This document shows positions 23,350 through 31,331 of a stretch of DNA of 32,088 nucleotides, piece after piece. This DNA comes from Thermoproteota archaeon (GTDB lineage: Archaea > Korarchaeota > Korarchaeia > Korarchaeales > Korarchaeaceae): assembly GCA_027491735.1 (NCBI GenBank), contig JAOZGP010000029.1:1-32088 (forward strand), written 5' to 3'. The notes under the pieces were generated by a model that made no database searches, was not told the origin of the DNA, and saw nothing but the letters and a program-made list of their open reading frames with translations. Both the position numbers and the translations under genes were made by a program. Position 1 is the stretch's first letter, and each line of letters begins with the position of its first letter.

Positions 23350-24423
23350 GTGTTTTGGGAAGCTACAAAGGCCTGTGAGCTTAAATGCCTTCACTGCAGA
23401 GCTGAGGCCATAGAGGAGCCACAGCCGGGAGAGCTCAGCACCAGCGAAGCTGAGAAGTTTGTCCGATCGTTGGAGCTCTTTGGAGAACCACCACTATTGG
23501 TGATCACCGGCGGAAACCCGTTGAAGAGAAGAGATCTGTGGAACATATTGTCCAAAACAAGTGTTCCCAAAGCCCTCTCTCCGACGGTCGGAGAGCTCCT
23601 TGATCAATCCATCGATGAGATAAGGCGACGCGTGAGATCTGTCTCCATAAGCTTAGATGGAATATTGGACACTCACGACGAGATAAGGGGAGTCGAGGGA
23701 CACTTTCTGAGGACTATCAAAGCCATAGAGAAGCTGAGATCAGCAGGGGTGAGAGTACAGGTAAACACAATAGTGATCAGGAGAAACGTGCTTGAGCTCC
23801 CGCTTATCCTGAGGAGGATCGTTGAGCTGGGTGTCCCGGCGTGGGAGCTCTTCTTCTTGGTTAGAGTGGGGCGTGGACTCGATCTGAAGCATGAGGACCT
23901 AACCCCTCAGGAGTACGAGGATGTCATGAACTTCCTCTACGAGGCATCGTTCTACGGCCCAATGATAAGAACTGTAGAGGGACCCTTCTTCAGGAGAGTT
24001 GCCCTGGAGAGGAGCAGGGGAATCAAGAGAGCATCGCATCTCTACAAAAGGATTAGGGATAAGTTAAGAGAGGTTCTCGGTTCACCTACTCTCTCAAGAG
24101 CGAGAGCAACAACCTTCGGGACCAGGGACGGGAAGGGAATCATATTCGTCTCAAGTGAAGGAGATGTTTATCCAAGCGGATTTCTACCTTTCTCCCTGGG
24201 AAATATCAAGAGCAGAGAGTTGATAGATATCTACCGTCGTGACGAGCTGCTAGTAAAGATAAGGAGAGGCGAGTTCAATGGAAAATGTGGCATCTGTGAG
24301 TACAAGGACATATGTGGAGGTTCTAGGTCTAGAGCATATGCAGAGGAAGGCGATCCGCTAGGAGAGGACCCAGCTTGTCTGTATAAGCCTAGAAATAGGA
24401 CCTTCTTCGCCAGGCGATGCTGA
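23350..24423 (+). CDS. ahbD: Radical SAM protein AhbD (heme synthase)
   Basis: It is expected to decarboxylate Fe-coproporphyrin III to heme b. It has the radical SAM motif TKACELKCLHCRAEA, LLVITGGNPLKRRDLW, VSISLDGILDTHDEIRG, and a C-terminal cluster domain CGICEYKDICGGSRSRAYA, then EDPACLY. The length is 357 residues from GTG 23350. That start leaves only six residues before the conserved WEATKAC. The frame is open further and reads NKRPILVFWEATKAC from CTG 23329, which overlaps the previous stop as CTGA, so the real protein is probably a few residues longer with a rare start. Confidence 0.85.
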   Translation: MFWEATKACELKCLHCRAEAIEEPQPGELSTSEAEKFVRSLELFGEPPLLVITGGNPLKRRDLWNILSKTSVPKALSPTVGELLDQSIDEIRRRVRSVSISLDGILDTHDEIRGVEGHFLRTIKAIEKLRSAGVRVQVNTIVIRRNVLELPLILRRIVELGVPAWELFFLVRVGRGLDLKHEDLTPQEYEDVMNFLYEASFYGPMIRTVEGPFFRRVALERSRGIKRASHLYKRIRDKLREVLGSPTLSRARATTFGTRDGKGIIFVSSEGDVYPSGFLPFSLGNIKSRELIDIYRRDELLVKIRRGEFNGKCGICEYKDICGGSRSRAYAEEGDPLGEDPACLYKPRNRTFFARRC

Positions 24424-24447
24424 TCTCGATGGGTTCGCAGGGCTCAA

Positions 24448-24456
24448 GTTTATCTT
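24448..24456 (+). promoter_or_regulatory. Possible internal promoter before ctaB
   Basis: GTTTATCTT is centred about 29 nt before ATG 24481 and 20 nt before ATG 24472. If used, it favours the second ATG (MGAKDFFELLKLKQ). Confidence 0.3.
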
Positions 24457-24471
24457 AAGCAGGATGTAGTC

Positions 24472-25338
24472 ATGCAGGTGATGGGTGCAAAAGACTTCTT
24501 TGAGCTTCTTAAGTTGAAACAGACAGCCTTATTAGTTTTCACGGCGATAGCTTCATATTTCGCAGCACCTTCTCAGAGCTGGAGTCTGAGAACTGTCGTT
24601 CTCCTGCTCATATCTGAGGTGCTGGCGGTTGGCGGAACCACCGCCGTGAATATGTACTTCGACAGGGATATAGACGCGCTCATGGAGAGAACTAAAGAGA
24701 GACCACTTCCAGCCAGAAGGTTGAACCCACCGATCTCATTGGCATACGGACTGGCAATATACGCCATTGGTCTCGCTCTCAGCCTGACAGTAAGTTTCTA
24801 TTTATTTGTAACCATCTTGCTCGGCTTCGTGTTTGATATATTTGTCTACACACTCTATTTCAAGAGGAAAACTCCCCTAAACATAATCTTCGGTGGGGTA
24901 GCTGGAGGAATGCCAGCTATGGGGGGATGGCTTACAAGAACTGGATTCTTCGACCTGGGAGCCCTGCTTTCCTTCTTGCTGGTCTTCCTGTGGATACCCA
25001 TGCACATATGGTTCATCTCCATCTACTACTTGGAGGACTACAGAAAATCCGGAGTTCCAATGCTCCCAGTTGTTGTAGGACCGATCAGAACAGCGAAGTT
25101 TATAATGATAAGCTTGGTCCTGCTGGAGACCGTGGTCATGGTCATGACGGCTCTGCAGTACGCCACACTGTTCACTCTCGTGGTATCAACGCTCCTCACA
25201 GCCTTCTCGATAAGAGTCATGTGGAAGTTCCTGAGGGACCCCAGGCGCGAGGTGGCAAGGCAGCTCTTCAAGCTCGCCAGTCCGTACCTAGCTGTGGTCT
25301 TCATCTGCATAATAATAGGCAGACTTCTCGGGATCTAG
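24472..25338 (+). CDS. ctaB: Protoheme IX farnesyltransferase (heme o synthase)
   Basis: This UbiA-family prenyltransferase attaches a farnesyl group to heme b, giving heme o for terminal oxidases. The 288-residue protein has eight to nine membrane segments. The first aspartate-rich motif is NMYFDRDIDALMERTKERPL (Asn60, Asp64, Asp68); the second region reads YYLEDYRKSGVPMLPVVVG. It ends the heme cluster, with 48 nt to ahbD. Its presence implies a heme-copper or similar oxidase elsewhere in the genome. Starts at 24472 and 24481 are both possible. Confidence 0.9.
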   Translation: MQVMGAKDFFELLKLKQTALLVFTAIASYFAAPSQSWSLRTVVLLLISEVLAVGGTTAVNMYFDRDIDALMERTKERPLPARRLNPPISLAYGLAIYAIGLALSLTVSFYLFVTILLGFVFDIFVYTLYFKRKTPLNIIFGGVAGGMPAMGGWLTRTGFFDLGALLSFLLVFLWIPMHIWFISIYYLEDYRKSGVPMLPVVVGPIRTAKFIMISLVLLETVVMVMTALQYATLFTLVVSTLLTAFSIRVMWKFLRDPRREVARQLFKLASPYLAVVFICIIIGRLLGI

Positions 25339-25447
25339 GGTTCACGGAAACTATTTTGGGTAACACTTCGTGGATGCCGGATGGCGAAATTCTGAGGCAG
25401 AACAGGTGTGGGCTTTGCACACACAGCATTCGACAGCAAGCGAGCTC

Positions 25448-25780
25448 TGCCCGGGATGTGGATGGTGGTGAGGTGCGGAGATGAGCCCGAAAGATTTAGA
25501 TGGAAGATGAAGGAGCTCCTCTCCACTGAAAGCCAGTTGATAAGGATTCCTCCGCCACAAACGTACTGAAAGCCATAAAAGTGGCGGAGATTCAGAACAG
25601 AGCTTAGCTTAGATGCCCCGATGTGGTTCGATCTACTGCAGGCATCCACTCCACAGTCGGTTTATCCAGCCCCTCGTTGAGGGGCGAGTTCGCGGGCGGC
25701 CCTCAACTTTCACATGAGGCTATCCGCCGTGAAGGTGGTGGAACGAAGAAGTTTCACCCTTTGAGCTGGACAGCTCACTC
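25448..25780 (+). pseudogene. Degenerate TnpB (IS200/IS605/IS607 accessory nuclease) 3' end
   Basis: Pieces of the TnpB C-terminus occur in the right order. SELCPGCG (CxxC at 25448-25462) stands for the zinc ribbon TSxxCPxCG. VDKDSSATNVLKAI (25536-25577) matches the DRDxNAxxNIL motif with the last catalytic Asp. In the same frame, after a premature TAG, SSPSLRGEFAGGPQLSHEA ends like TnpB tails. A frameshift separates the first two pieces. A hairpin CCCCTC-GTT-GAGGGG lies at 25670-25684. The rest of the 526-nt gap between ctaB and thiI shows no intact gene. Confidence 0.5.
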
Positions 25781-25826
25781 CTTAAACTACCTCAATGAGG
25801 AAAGAGAGCTGCTTCTCGCTTGTGCT

Positions 25827-25836
25827 ATTTTTATAA
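25827..25836 (+). promoter_or_regulatory. TATA box of thiI-smc-scpAB
   Basis: ATTTTTATAA is centred about 34 nt before ATG 25865, implying a transcript start near 25857 and a leader of about eight bases. Confidence 0.45.
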
Positions 25837-25864
25837 CTCCATCATCTGATCTTTCTGGGTTAGG

Positions 25865-27016
25865 ATGGAGAACGTCTTGGTCTCCCTTGCTGGCGAGATA
25901 TCGCTTAAATCAGCGCCTGTTCGTAGGGCCTTTGAGAGAAAACTGAGGAGGAACATAAGGAAAGCAGTGAAGGTGAGGGCCTTCAGAAACTTGGGAGCAA
26001 AGTTCTCGCTCGAGGTAGACGACGTCGACAGCTCCATGAGTGCTCTCGGGAGGATATTCGGGGTTGCTTGGGCCTCGAGGATAACAGCACTCGATAGCTC
26101 CGACCTAGACGAAGTCCTCTCCTTTGTAAGGAGAAATTACAACGACTGGATACCTGAAGGAAGCACCTTCGCTGTTAGAGTTCGGAGAGTAGGAGAACAC
26201 CCATACAGAAGTATAGATGTGGCTCGCAAAGTCGGAGAGCTCGTGGATAGAGAAGTGGACCTTAAAAATCCTGATGTAGAGCTCTTTATAGAGATAAGAG
26301 GAAACAGAACTTACTTCTACACAGATAGAGACAGAGTAAAGGGACCTGGTGGTCTTCCCCTCGGGACTGCAGGCGCCGTTGTCTGCCTGATATCCGGTGG
26401 ACTTGACTCACCTGTTGCATCCTGGATGATGATGAAGAGAGGGTGTTCCGTGGTCGCCCTCTACGCGATGTCCCCTCTAGCTCCTGAAGGCCTTAGGAGG
26501 TTCTTCGATGCATTCAGAGTCTTGAGGAAGTGGCACATAGGCGAGAGGATAAGAGCTTTCGTTTATAGGACGGACTACGACATCACACCGTTCGGGAAGG
26601 AAGCACTCAGACATGCTTACGTGCTCGAGAGGAGGATAATGGTCAGAGTAGCTAGCGAGCTTGCTAGTAGAGTCGGGGCCAAGGGTATAGTGACAGGGGA
26701 CAGCCTGGGGCAGGTCTCCTCCCAGACGCTGGACAACCTCTACGTGATAGACAGAGCAGCCAGTTTTCCTGTGTTCAGGCCTCTAATCTCCTTTGATAAA
26801 AATGAGATAGTGGAAATTGCTAAAAAAATAGGAACATATGATATATCCACGAGGAAGTGCTATCAGGAGTGCGGCAGCCTCACCGCCTGTGTAAGGAGGC
26901 CTGTCACCAAGGCGAGAATGGAGAAAGTATTAAAAATAGAAAATAAGATAGGGTCGAACAGAATGCTTGAGAGCTGCCTCTCCACCTTGGAGGAGGTAAC
27001 GGCTCTGGTAAGGTAG
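25865..27016 (+). CDS. thiI: tRNA 4-thiouridine synthetase ThiI
   Basis: The enzyme adenylates uridine 8 of tRNA for sulfur insertion; in some organisms it also serves thiamine thiazole formation. The 383 residues comprise an N-terminal ferredoxin-like and THUMP region (residues ~1-165) and a PP-loop ATPase with CLISGGLDSPVASWMM (SGGLDSP at 177-183). VTGDSLGQVSSQTLDNL follows. The C-terminal QECGSLTACVRRPVTKARM carries cysteines near the position of the family's disulfide cysteine. There is no rhodanese domain, as in archaeal forms. The smc gene follows after six bases, so the two are likely cotranscribed. Confidence 0.92.
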   Translation: MENVLVSLAGEISLKSAPVRRAFERKLRRNIRKAVKVRAFRNLGAKFSLEVDDVDSSMSALGRIFGVAWASRITALDSSDLDEVLSFVRRNYNDWIPEGSTFAVRVRRVGEHPYRSIDVARKVGELVDREVDLKNPDVELFIEIRGNRTYFYTDRDRVKGPGGLPLGTAGAVVCLISGGLDSPVASWMMMKRGCSVVALYAMSPLAPEGLRRFFDAFRVLRKWHIGERIRAFVYRTDYDITPFGKEALRHAYVLERRIMVRVASELASRVGAKGIVTGDSLGQVSSQTLDNLYVIDRAASFPVFRPLISFDKNEIVEIAKKIGTYDISTRKCYQECGSLTACVRRPVTKARMEKVLKIENKIGSNRMLESCLSTLEEVTALVR

Positions 27017-27022
27017 TTTCTC

Positions 27023-29356
27023 ATGCTAGGGTTCATAGAGGAGGTGAGGTTGGAGAACTTCAAGTCCTTCAGGAGGGCGAGGATCGTCTTCCCAAGCAGA
27101 CTCGTGGCAATAACTGGTCCCAACGGGGGCGGCAAATCCAATGTAATGGATGCCATAGCTTTCGTCTTGGGGGAAAGAGCTAGATCTCTGAGGGCCAAGA
27201 GGCTCAGTGGACTTGTCAGAAAGGGTGCTGAGAGGGCGAAGGTCGTGTTGGTCATCAAACATGGAAAAAGGAGAATCCATGTAAGTAGAGAGATAAGGAG
27301 GAACGGAGATAGTGTGTACAGAGTTGATGGATCGATTAAGAGAGCCTCTGAGGTCGAATTATTGCTCTCAAGGGTGGGACTGCGTTTGGGATCCTACTGC
27401 GTAGTGTCCCAAGGAGAGATAACGAGAATAGCTGAGATGTCTCCTCGTGAGAGGTTGCAGCTTTTGGAGGAGATAAGCGGGATTCTTGAATATGAGAACA
27501 AGAAGCAGGAAGCCTTGAGAGAGCTGGAGGAGATAGACAAAGTGATATCAGAGCATAAGGCGGTTCTCGAGTACAGAGAGAGAGCCCTCAGGGAAGCTGA
27601 GGAAGAGGTGAAGCGTCTCAGGAAGAGGAAGGAGCTGGAGAGGAAGAGAGACTCCCTGAGGAAACAGCTCCTACTTTTGAGGAGGGATCGGCTGATGAAG
27701 GACCTCAAGGCATTGGAGGAGGTTAAACTGGAGGTTGAGGATTTAACTCCGCTTGAAAAAGAATTAAATCAGGCAGAAATGGAGTTAGAGTTTTTAGAAA
27801 ATTCTGACGATCTGTCAGAGCTTAGAGAATATCAAAAGAGGAGAAGTAAGCTGGAATCCCTTAAATCGAAACTCAAAGTGATCGAGGCAAGAATCTCGGA
27901 GAAGAGAAAATCACTGGAGGCCCTGACAAGTTATCACCAGAGGAAACTTCCTTCGGAGGTAATCAACGACTCTGGCTTTCTGGGAGTTGTCGGTGATCTG
28001 GTCAAACCAGTCGAGGGATATGAGGTCGCTTACCGTGCTGCTGGAGGAGGAAGACTACAGGACGTCGTTGTCAGGACATATGAGGATGCACTCAGAATAA
28101 TCTCCAAGCTTAAAGGCAGAAAGATCTCGATGAGAATAATTCCTCTGGATACGATCAGATCTAAGAAGTGCAAAGAATCTTCTCCCAATGTTAGTATGGG
28201 CTTTCTCACTTCCTTCCTCCTCTACGACGAGAGCTGCTCGAAACTGATTGATCTGGTGTTCGGTGACTATGTGCTGGTCAGGGACATAGGCGAGGTTCCT
28301 AGGGATCTCCTCGGAAGGTATAAGTTTGTCTCCCTCGACGGTGAGATCCTCCTCAAGGATGGGACCATACGCATAGAAAGGAGGGACTGGGACGTTCTGG
28401 CATCCTCACTGATGAGAGAGAGGGGGAAGATAAACAGTCTGATCAGAGAGAGGGAGGAGATTTTCTCCAAGATCGAGGAGTTGGAATCTGCTATGAGAAG
28501 GCTCCCAGACCCAAAGGAGATCGCGACGAAACTGAGGGAAGCTAGGAATAGGGTCCATATGCTCAGGGAAAGGTATAGAAAGGCCCTGGAGGAGAGACGG
28601 AGGAAAATGGCGGGATTATCGAGGTTGTCGGAGAGAAAGGGGGAGATAAAGGCAGAGCTGAAGAGTCTAGATGAGGAACTTAGGAAGCTTGAGGGCGTGG
28701 AACCTGCCTCATCCAGTGATCCAAAAAGAGATCTTGAGGTCCTAGAGGCTAGACTGAGGATCCTTGGGGAAGTGGATCCGAATGCTGAGATCAAGTACTC
28801 GGAGATAAAAAGGAAGTACGAGGAACTCAGAAGCCTCCTCAACAAGGCACTAGAGAAGAGGGAAGGAGCCTTGAAGGCCATAAGCATGTGGGAAGAGAAG
28901 AAGAACAGGGAGTTCTCTGAGAAGTACAGGTCATTGAGAGAAGCCTTCAACAGGAAGCTCAAAGATCTTTTAGGATGGGAGGGAGACCTAAAGCTGGTTG
29001 AGATGGGTGAAAAGCTCTGTTTGATCGTGGAGGTCTCAGCACCAGGAAAGAAGCCCGTAGATATAGATGCATTCTCAGGAGGGGAGAAAAGCTTGATAGC
29101 CCTAGCATTTATCCTAGCAGCTCAGGAGGTCCGTCCGTCAGCAATATACCTCTTCGATGAAGCGGACTCAATGCTCGATGGAGTTAACTGCTCTAAGTAC
29201 GCCAACATGGTCAAGAAGCTTGCCGAGAAAGCCCAGGTGGTGATAGTCACTCTGAAGAAGGAAACCCTGAGCGAGGCTGATTACATCATAGGCATTACGA
29301 TGTCCGACGGATCGAGCAAACCAATCGCTGTGAGGTTGGAGGATGTCCGCTCCTGA
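27023..29356 (+). CDS. smc: Chromosome segregation protein SMC, unusually short arms
   Basis: This is the ATPase core of condensin, which folds and separates the chromosome. Walker A AITGPNGGGKSNVMDAIAFV (residues 32-40), SQGE (129-132), coiled coil ~155-308, hinge ~312-450 (FLGVVGDLVKP, AAGGGRLQDVVVRTYEDA), coiled coil ~460-640 with the conserved LGEVDPNAEIKYSEI, signature FSGGEKSLIALAF (684-) and Walker B IYLFDEADSMLDG (708-). The total is 777 residues, while most SMC proteins have about 1,150-1,200. Heads and hinge are complete, so the loss is in the two arms (~150-180 residues each). No zinc hook is present, so it is not Rad50. It overlaps scpA by 14 nt. Confidence 0.92.
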   Translation: MLGFIEEVRLENFKSFRRARIVFPSRLVAITGPNGGGKSNVMDAIAFVLGERARSLRAKRLSGLVRKGAERAKVVLVIKHGKRRIHVSREIRRNGDSVYRVDGSIKRASEVELLLSRVGLRLGSYCVVSQGEITRIAEMSPRERLQLLEEISGILEYENKKQEALRELEEIDKVISEHKAVLEYRERALREAEEEVKRLRKRKELERKRDSLRKQLLLLRRDRLMKDLKALEEVKLEVEDLTPLEKELNQAEMELEFLENSDDLSELREYQKRRSKLESLKSKLKVIEARISEKRKSLEALTSYHQRKLPSEVINDSGFLGVVGDLVKPVEGYEVAYRAAGGGRLQDVVVRTYEDALRIISKLKGRKISMRIIPLDTIRSKKCKESSPNVSMGFLTSFLLYDESCSKLIDLVFGDYVLVRDIGEVPRDLLGRYKFVSLDGEILLKDGTIRIERRDWDVLASSLMRERGKINSLIREREEIFSKIEELESAMRRLPDPKEIATKLREARNRVHMLRERYRKALEERRRKMAGLSRLSERKGEIKAELKSLDEELRKLEGVEPASSSDPKRDLEVLEARLRILGEVDPNAEIKYSEIKRKYEELRSLLNKALEKREGALKAISMWEEKKNREFSEKYRSLREAFNRKLKDLLGWEGDLKLVEMGEKLCLIVEVSAPGKKPVDIDAFSGGEKSLIALAFILAAQEVRPSAIYLFDEADSMLDGVNCSKYANMVKKLAEKAQVVIVTLKKETLSEADYIIGITMSDGSSKPIAVRLEDVRS

Positions 29357-29888
29357 GCACCTCGAGGAGAAGTTTCAGATCCTGCTTGTTGTGTTGGAGA
29401 GGGAGAAGGACCTGGCGATAGCTGGACTCCTCATATATGAGTTGGTGCGAACCCTGAAGTTCTACGTGAAGCTTCTCTTCAACGAAAGAGGGAAGGCCAG
29501 TAAGGAGAGGAAGAGGATCAGGGTTGGAAAGGTAAGAGCTCTCTTAATCCCCAAGAGAGTATTTCGAAGACCTGTAACTGTTACAGAGATAAAAAAGGCT
29601 CTGTTGTGGGCCACACGTAGGATAGAGAAGATGTCAAGCAGCAAGCTCCAGGTGATGGTCGAGAACTTCTCCGCGCTCATGGATGCAGTCTATCGGCGCA
29701 TTCTCTCAAAGTTCAGTGGAGAAAAACTTGCGTTTCGAGAACTGGTGAGCAGCAAGGATGAGGCCATAGATGTCTTTCTATCTATACTCTTTTTGGAGAA
29801 GGATGGGAAGGTCGAAGTGATGCAGGAGAGTCCGTTTGGTGAGATATACATACTCCCAAAGGTGAGCGTGGTTGAGCAGATGGGATGA
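29343..29888 (+). CDS. scpA: Segregation and condensation protein ScpA (kleisin)
   Basis: The kleisin links the SMC heads. The 181-residue protein is shorter than the common 230-260. The N-terminal helical part (EHLEEKFQILLVVLERE...) would contact the SMC neck. A basic stretch follows (RGKASKERKRIRVGK). The C-terminal winged-helix part (FRELVSSKDEAIDVFLSI, then LFLEKDGKVEVMQ) would contact the other head. Identification rests on this C-terminal pattern and on its place between smc and scpB with overlapping ends. The short linker fits the short SMC arms of this complex. Confidence 0.8.
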   Translation: MSAPEHLEEKFQILLVVLEREKDLAIAGLLIYELVRTLKFYVKLLFNERGKASKERKRIRVGKVRALLIPKRVFRRPVTVTEIKKALLWATRRIEKMSSSKLQVMVENFSALMDAVYRRILSKFSGEKLAFRELVSSKDEAIDVFLSILFLEKDGKVEVMQESPFGEIYILPKVSVVEQMG

Positions 29889-30348
29889 GAAGAAGAGGCT
29901 CCTGGAGGCAGCTCTCTTTGCGGCGTCTCGTCCGCTCTCCACGGATGATCTGTCCAAATTCCTTGGACTCTCGGGGGTCTCGATAGAGAGAATGGTTGAA
30001 GAGATAAATGAGGAGCTCGAGAATCACCCCTTTCAGGTGGTGAAGCGTGGTGATGGTTGGGAGATGCGCCTCAAGGATGACTATACCGAAGCAGCTCTGA
30101 AGTTCGCTCCAGTACCGGAACTGAGCAAGTCTGAGCTGAGAACTCTGGCTGTAATAGCTCTTAAGAGGAAGATATCAGCAACGGAGCTTTACGCAATCAG
30201 GGGAAACGTTCGGGATCAGGTGAGGAAGATGATCAGGATGGGGCTCGTAAGAGAGAGGAGGGAAGGAAGGAGGGTCTACTTCACGGTGACGGGAAGGTTC
30301 AGCAGGTACTTCGACTTAGCTCTAGAGGATGGAGAGGGCGGTCCATAG
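29872..30348 (+). CDS. scpB: Segregation and condensation protein ScpB
   Basis: The dimeric winged-helix partner of ScpA. The 158-residue protein opens with KRLLEAALFAASRPLSTDDL, SKFLGLS and EEINEELENHPFQVVKRGDG (first wHTH). LSKSELRTLAVIALKRKISA, TELYAIRG and MGLVRERREGRRVYFTVTG follow (second wHTH), the usual ScpB order. The start appears to be TTG 29872, seven bases after AGGTGAG; no ATG is near. It overlaps scpA by 17 nt and, tail to tail, the convergent PurM-like gene by 27 nt. Confidence 0.87.
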   Translation: MSRWDEKKRLLEAALFAASRPLSTDDLSKFLGLSGVSIERMVEEINEELENHPFQVVKRGDGWEMRLKDDYTEAALKFAPVPELSKSELRTLAVIALKRKISATELYAIRGNVRDQVRKMIRMGLVRERREGRRVYFTVTGRFSRYFDLALEDGEGGP

Positions 30349-31314
30349 CTCCTCTCTTACGGGCTCGTTGAGATCTACTTCCTCCCCTTTCAAGGTCTTG
30401 AAGATCCTTTTCTTACCCTTGACGAATTTTCCAATGACCCTCGCATCAATTCCCTCCTTCTTCAATCTCTCGACGAGATCCTTAGCTCTCTCCGGATCTG
30501 CTGATATGAGCAGGGATCCAGAGCTTATGAGCCTGTATGGATCTATGCCAAGCGTCCTGCATATGGCTCTGGTCTCCCTCCTGACCAGGACGTCTCTCTC
30601 CCTGACGATCACCCCCAGGTTGGAGGCCATGGCCAGCTCCTGGATCCCGCCAAGAAGCCCTCCTTCAGTTGGATCATGCATAGCATGGACACCTCCCACC
30701 TCCATGGCGATCATGGCATCTTTGACAACGCTTATCATTCTTATGAAGTTCCTGGCTCTGTTCAACAGGTCCTTACTTAGTTTGCTGGCGAGTTTTTCAT
30801 AGAACTCTTCAGCCAGGATGGCTGTTCCCTCTATTCCAGCACCCTTAGTGAGTATGAGGCTGTCTCCCTCCCTGACTCCCGATGAGGTCACGTAGGATCC
30901 CGGATCTCCCTCGCCTATGGCGGTCACCATGACTATGGGTCTGCTGAGCCCCGGCGTTATCTCTGTATGCCCTCCAACTATCTTAACACCTAGCTCGGCA
31001 GCCGCTGACCTGAGCTGCTCGGAGATCTCATCGAGAAGTTCCTTTCTCGGAAGCAACATAACGACAAGCATCCACTTTGGTCTGAGGCCTGTGGTAGCTA
31101 CATCGTTGGAGGCCACGTTCACGGCAAGCCAGCCTATCCTTCTCTCGGCTCCTGTTATCGGGTCACAGTGCACAGCTATAATCCTATTGCCCACTCTGAT
31201 GATAGCGGCGTCTTCCCCCACCCTTGGACCCACAACCACTTGTGGATCTCCAGACGTGAGCTTGTGAAGGAGGCCCTCCAGCTCCCTGTACGAAAGTTTA
31301 CCGTACACGTGCAT
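30322..31314 (-). CDS. PurM-superfamily protein, HypE/AIR synthase-like
   Basis: The 330-residue protein has the ATP-binding PurM fold: RVGEDAAIIRVGNRIIAVHC (the GDDAA-type metal/ATP motif), WLAVNVASNDVATTGLRPKW, GGHTEITPGLSRPIVMVTAI, LTKGAGIEGTAILAEE, and MHDPTEGGLLGGIQELAMAS typical of HypE. HypE ends in a cysteine that carries the cyanide precursor; here the C-terminus EELWTALSIL has none, so hydrogenase maturation is unlikely. Archaea have many such HypE-like proteins of unknown role, and ThiL (thiamine-phosphate kinase) shares the fold. It lies 17 nt after the ECF S-component gene, so a vitamin-related role is a reasonable guess only. Confidence 0.7.
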   Translation of the reverse strand: MHVYGKLSYRELEGLLHKLTSGDPQVVVGPRVGEDAAIIRVGNRIIAVHCDPITGAERRIGWLAVNVASNDVATTGLRPKWMLVVMLLPRKELLDEISEQLRSAAAELGVKIVGGHTEITPGLSRPIVMVTAIGEGDPGSYVTSSGVREGDSLILTKGAGIEGTAILAEEFYEKLASKLSKDLLNRARNFIRMISVVKDAMIAMEVGGVHAMHDPTEGGLLGGIQELAMASNLGVIVRERDVLVRRETRAICRTLGIDPYRLISSGSLLISADPERAKDLVERLKKEGIDARVIGKFVKGKKRIFKTLKGEEVDLNEPVREELWTALSIL

Positions 31315-31331
31315 CCTTGATCAACTGCTCG

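Noticed and set aside
24927..25484. 185-residue plus-strand frame overlapping ctaB
   Set aside because: It lies out of frame inside the prenyltransferase gene and is unlike any family; only its 3' end touches the TnpB debris.
25623..25946. 107-residue frame from 25623 as an intact gene
   Set aside because: Only its first ~50 residues resemble a TnpB tail, and it then runs into the thiI promoter and gene. It is better read as part of a pseudogene.
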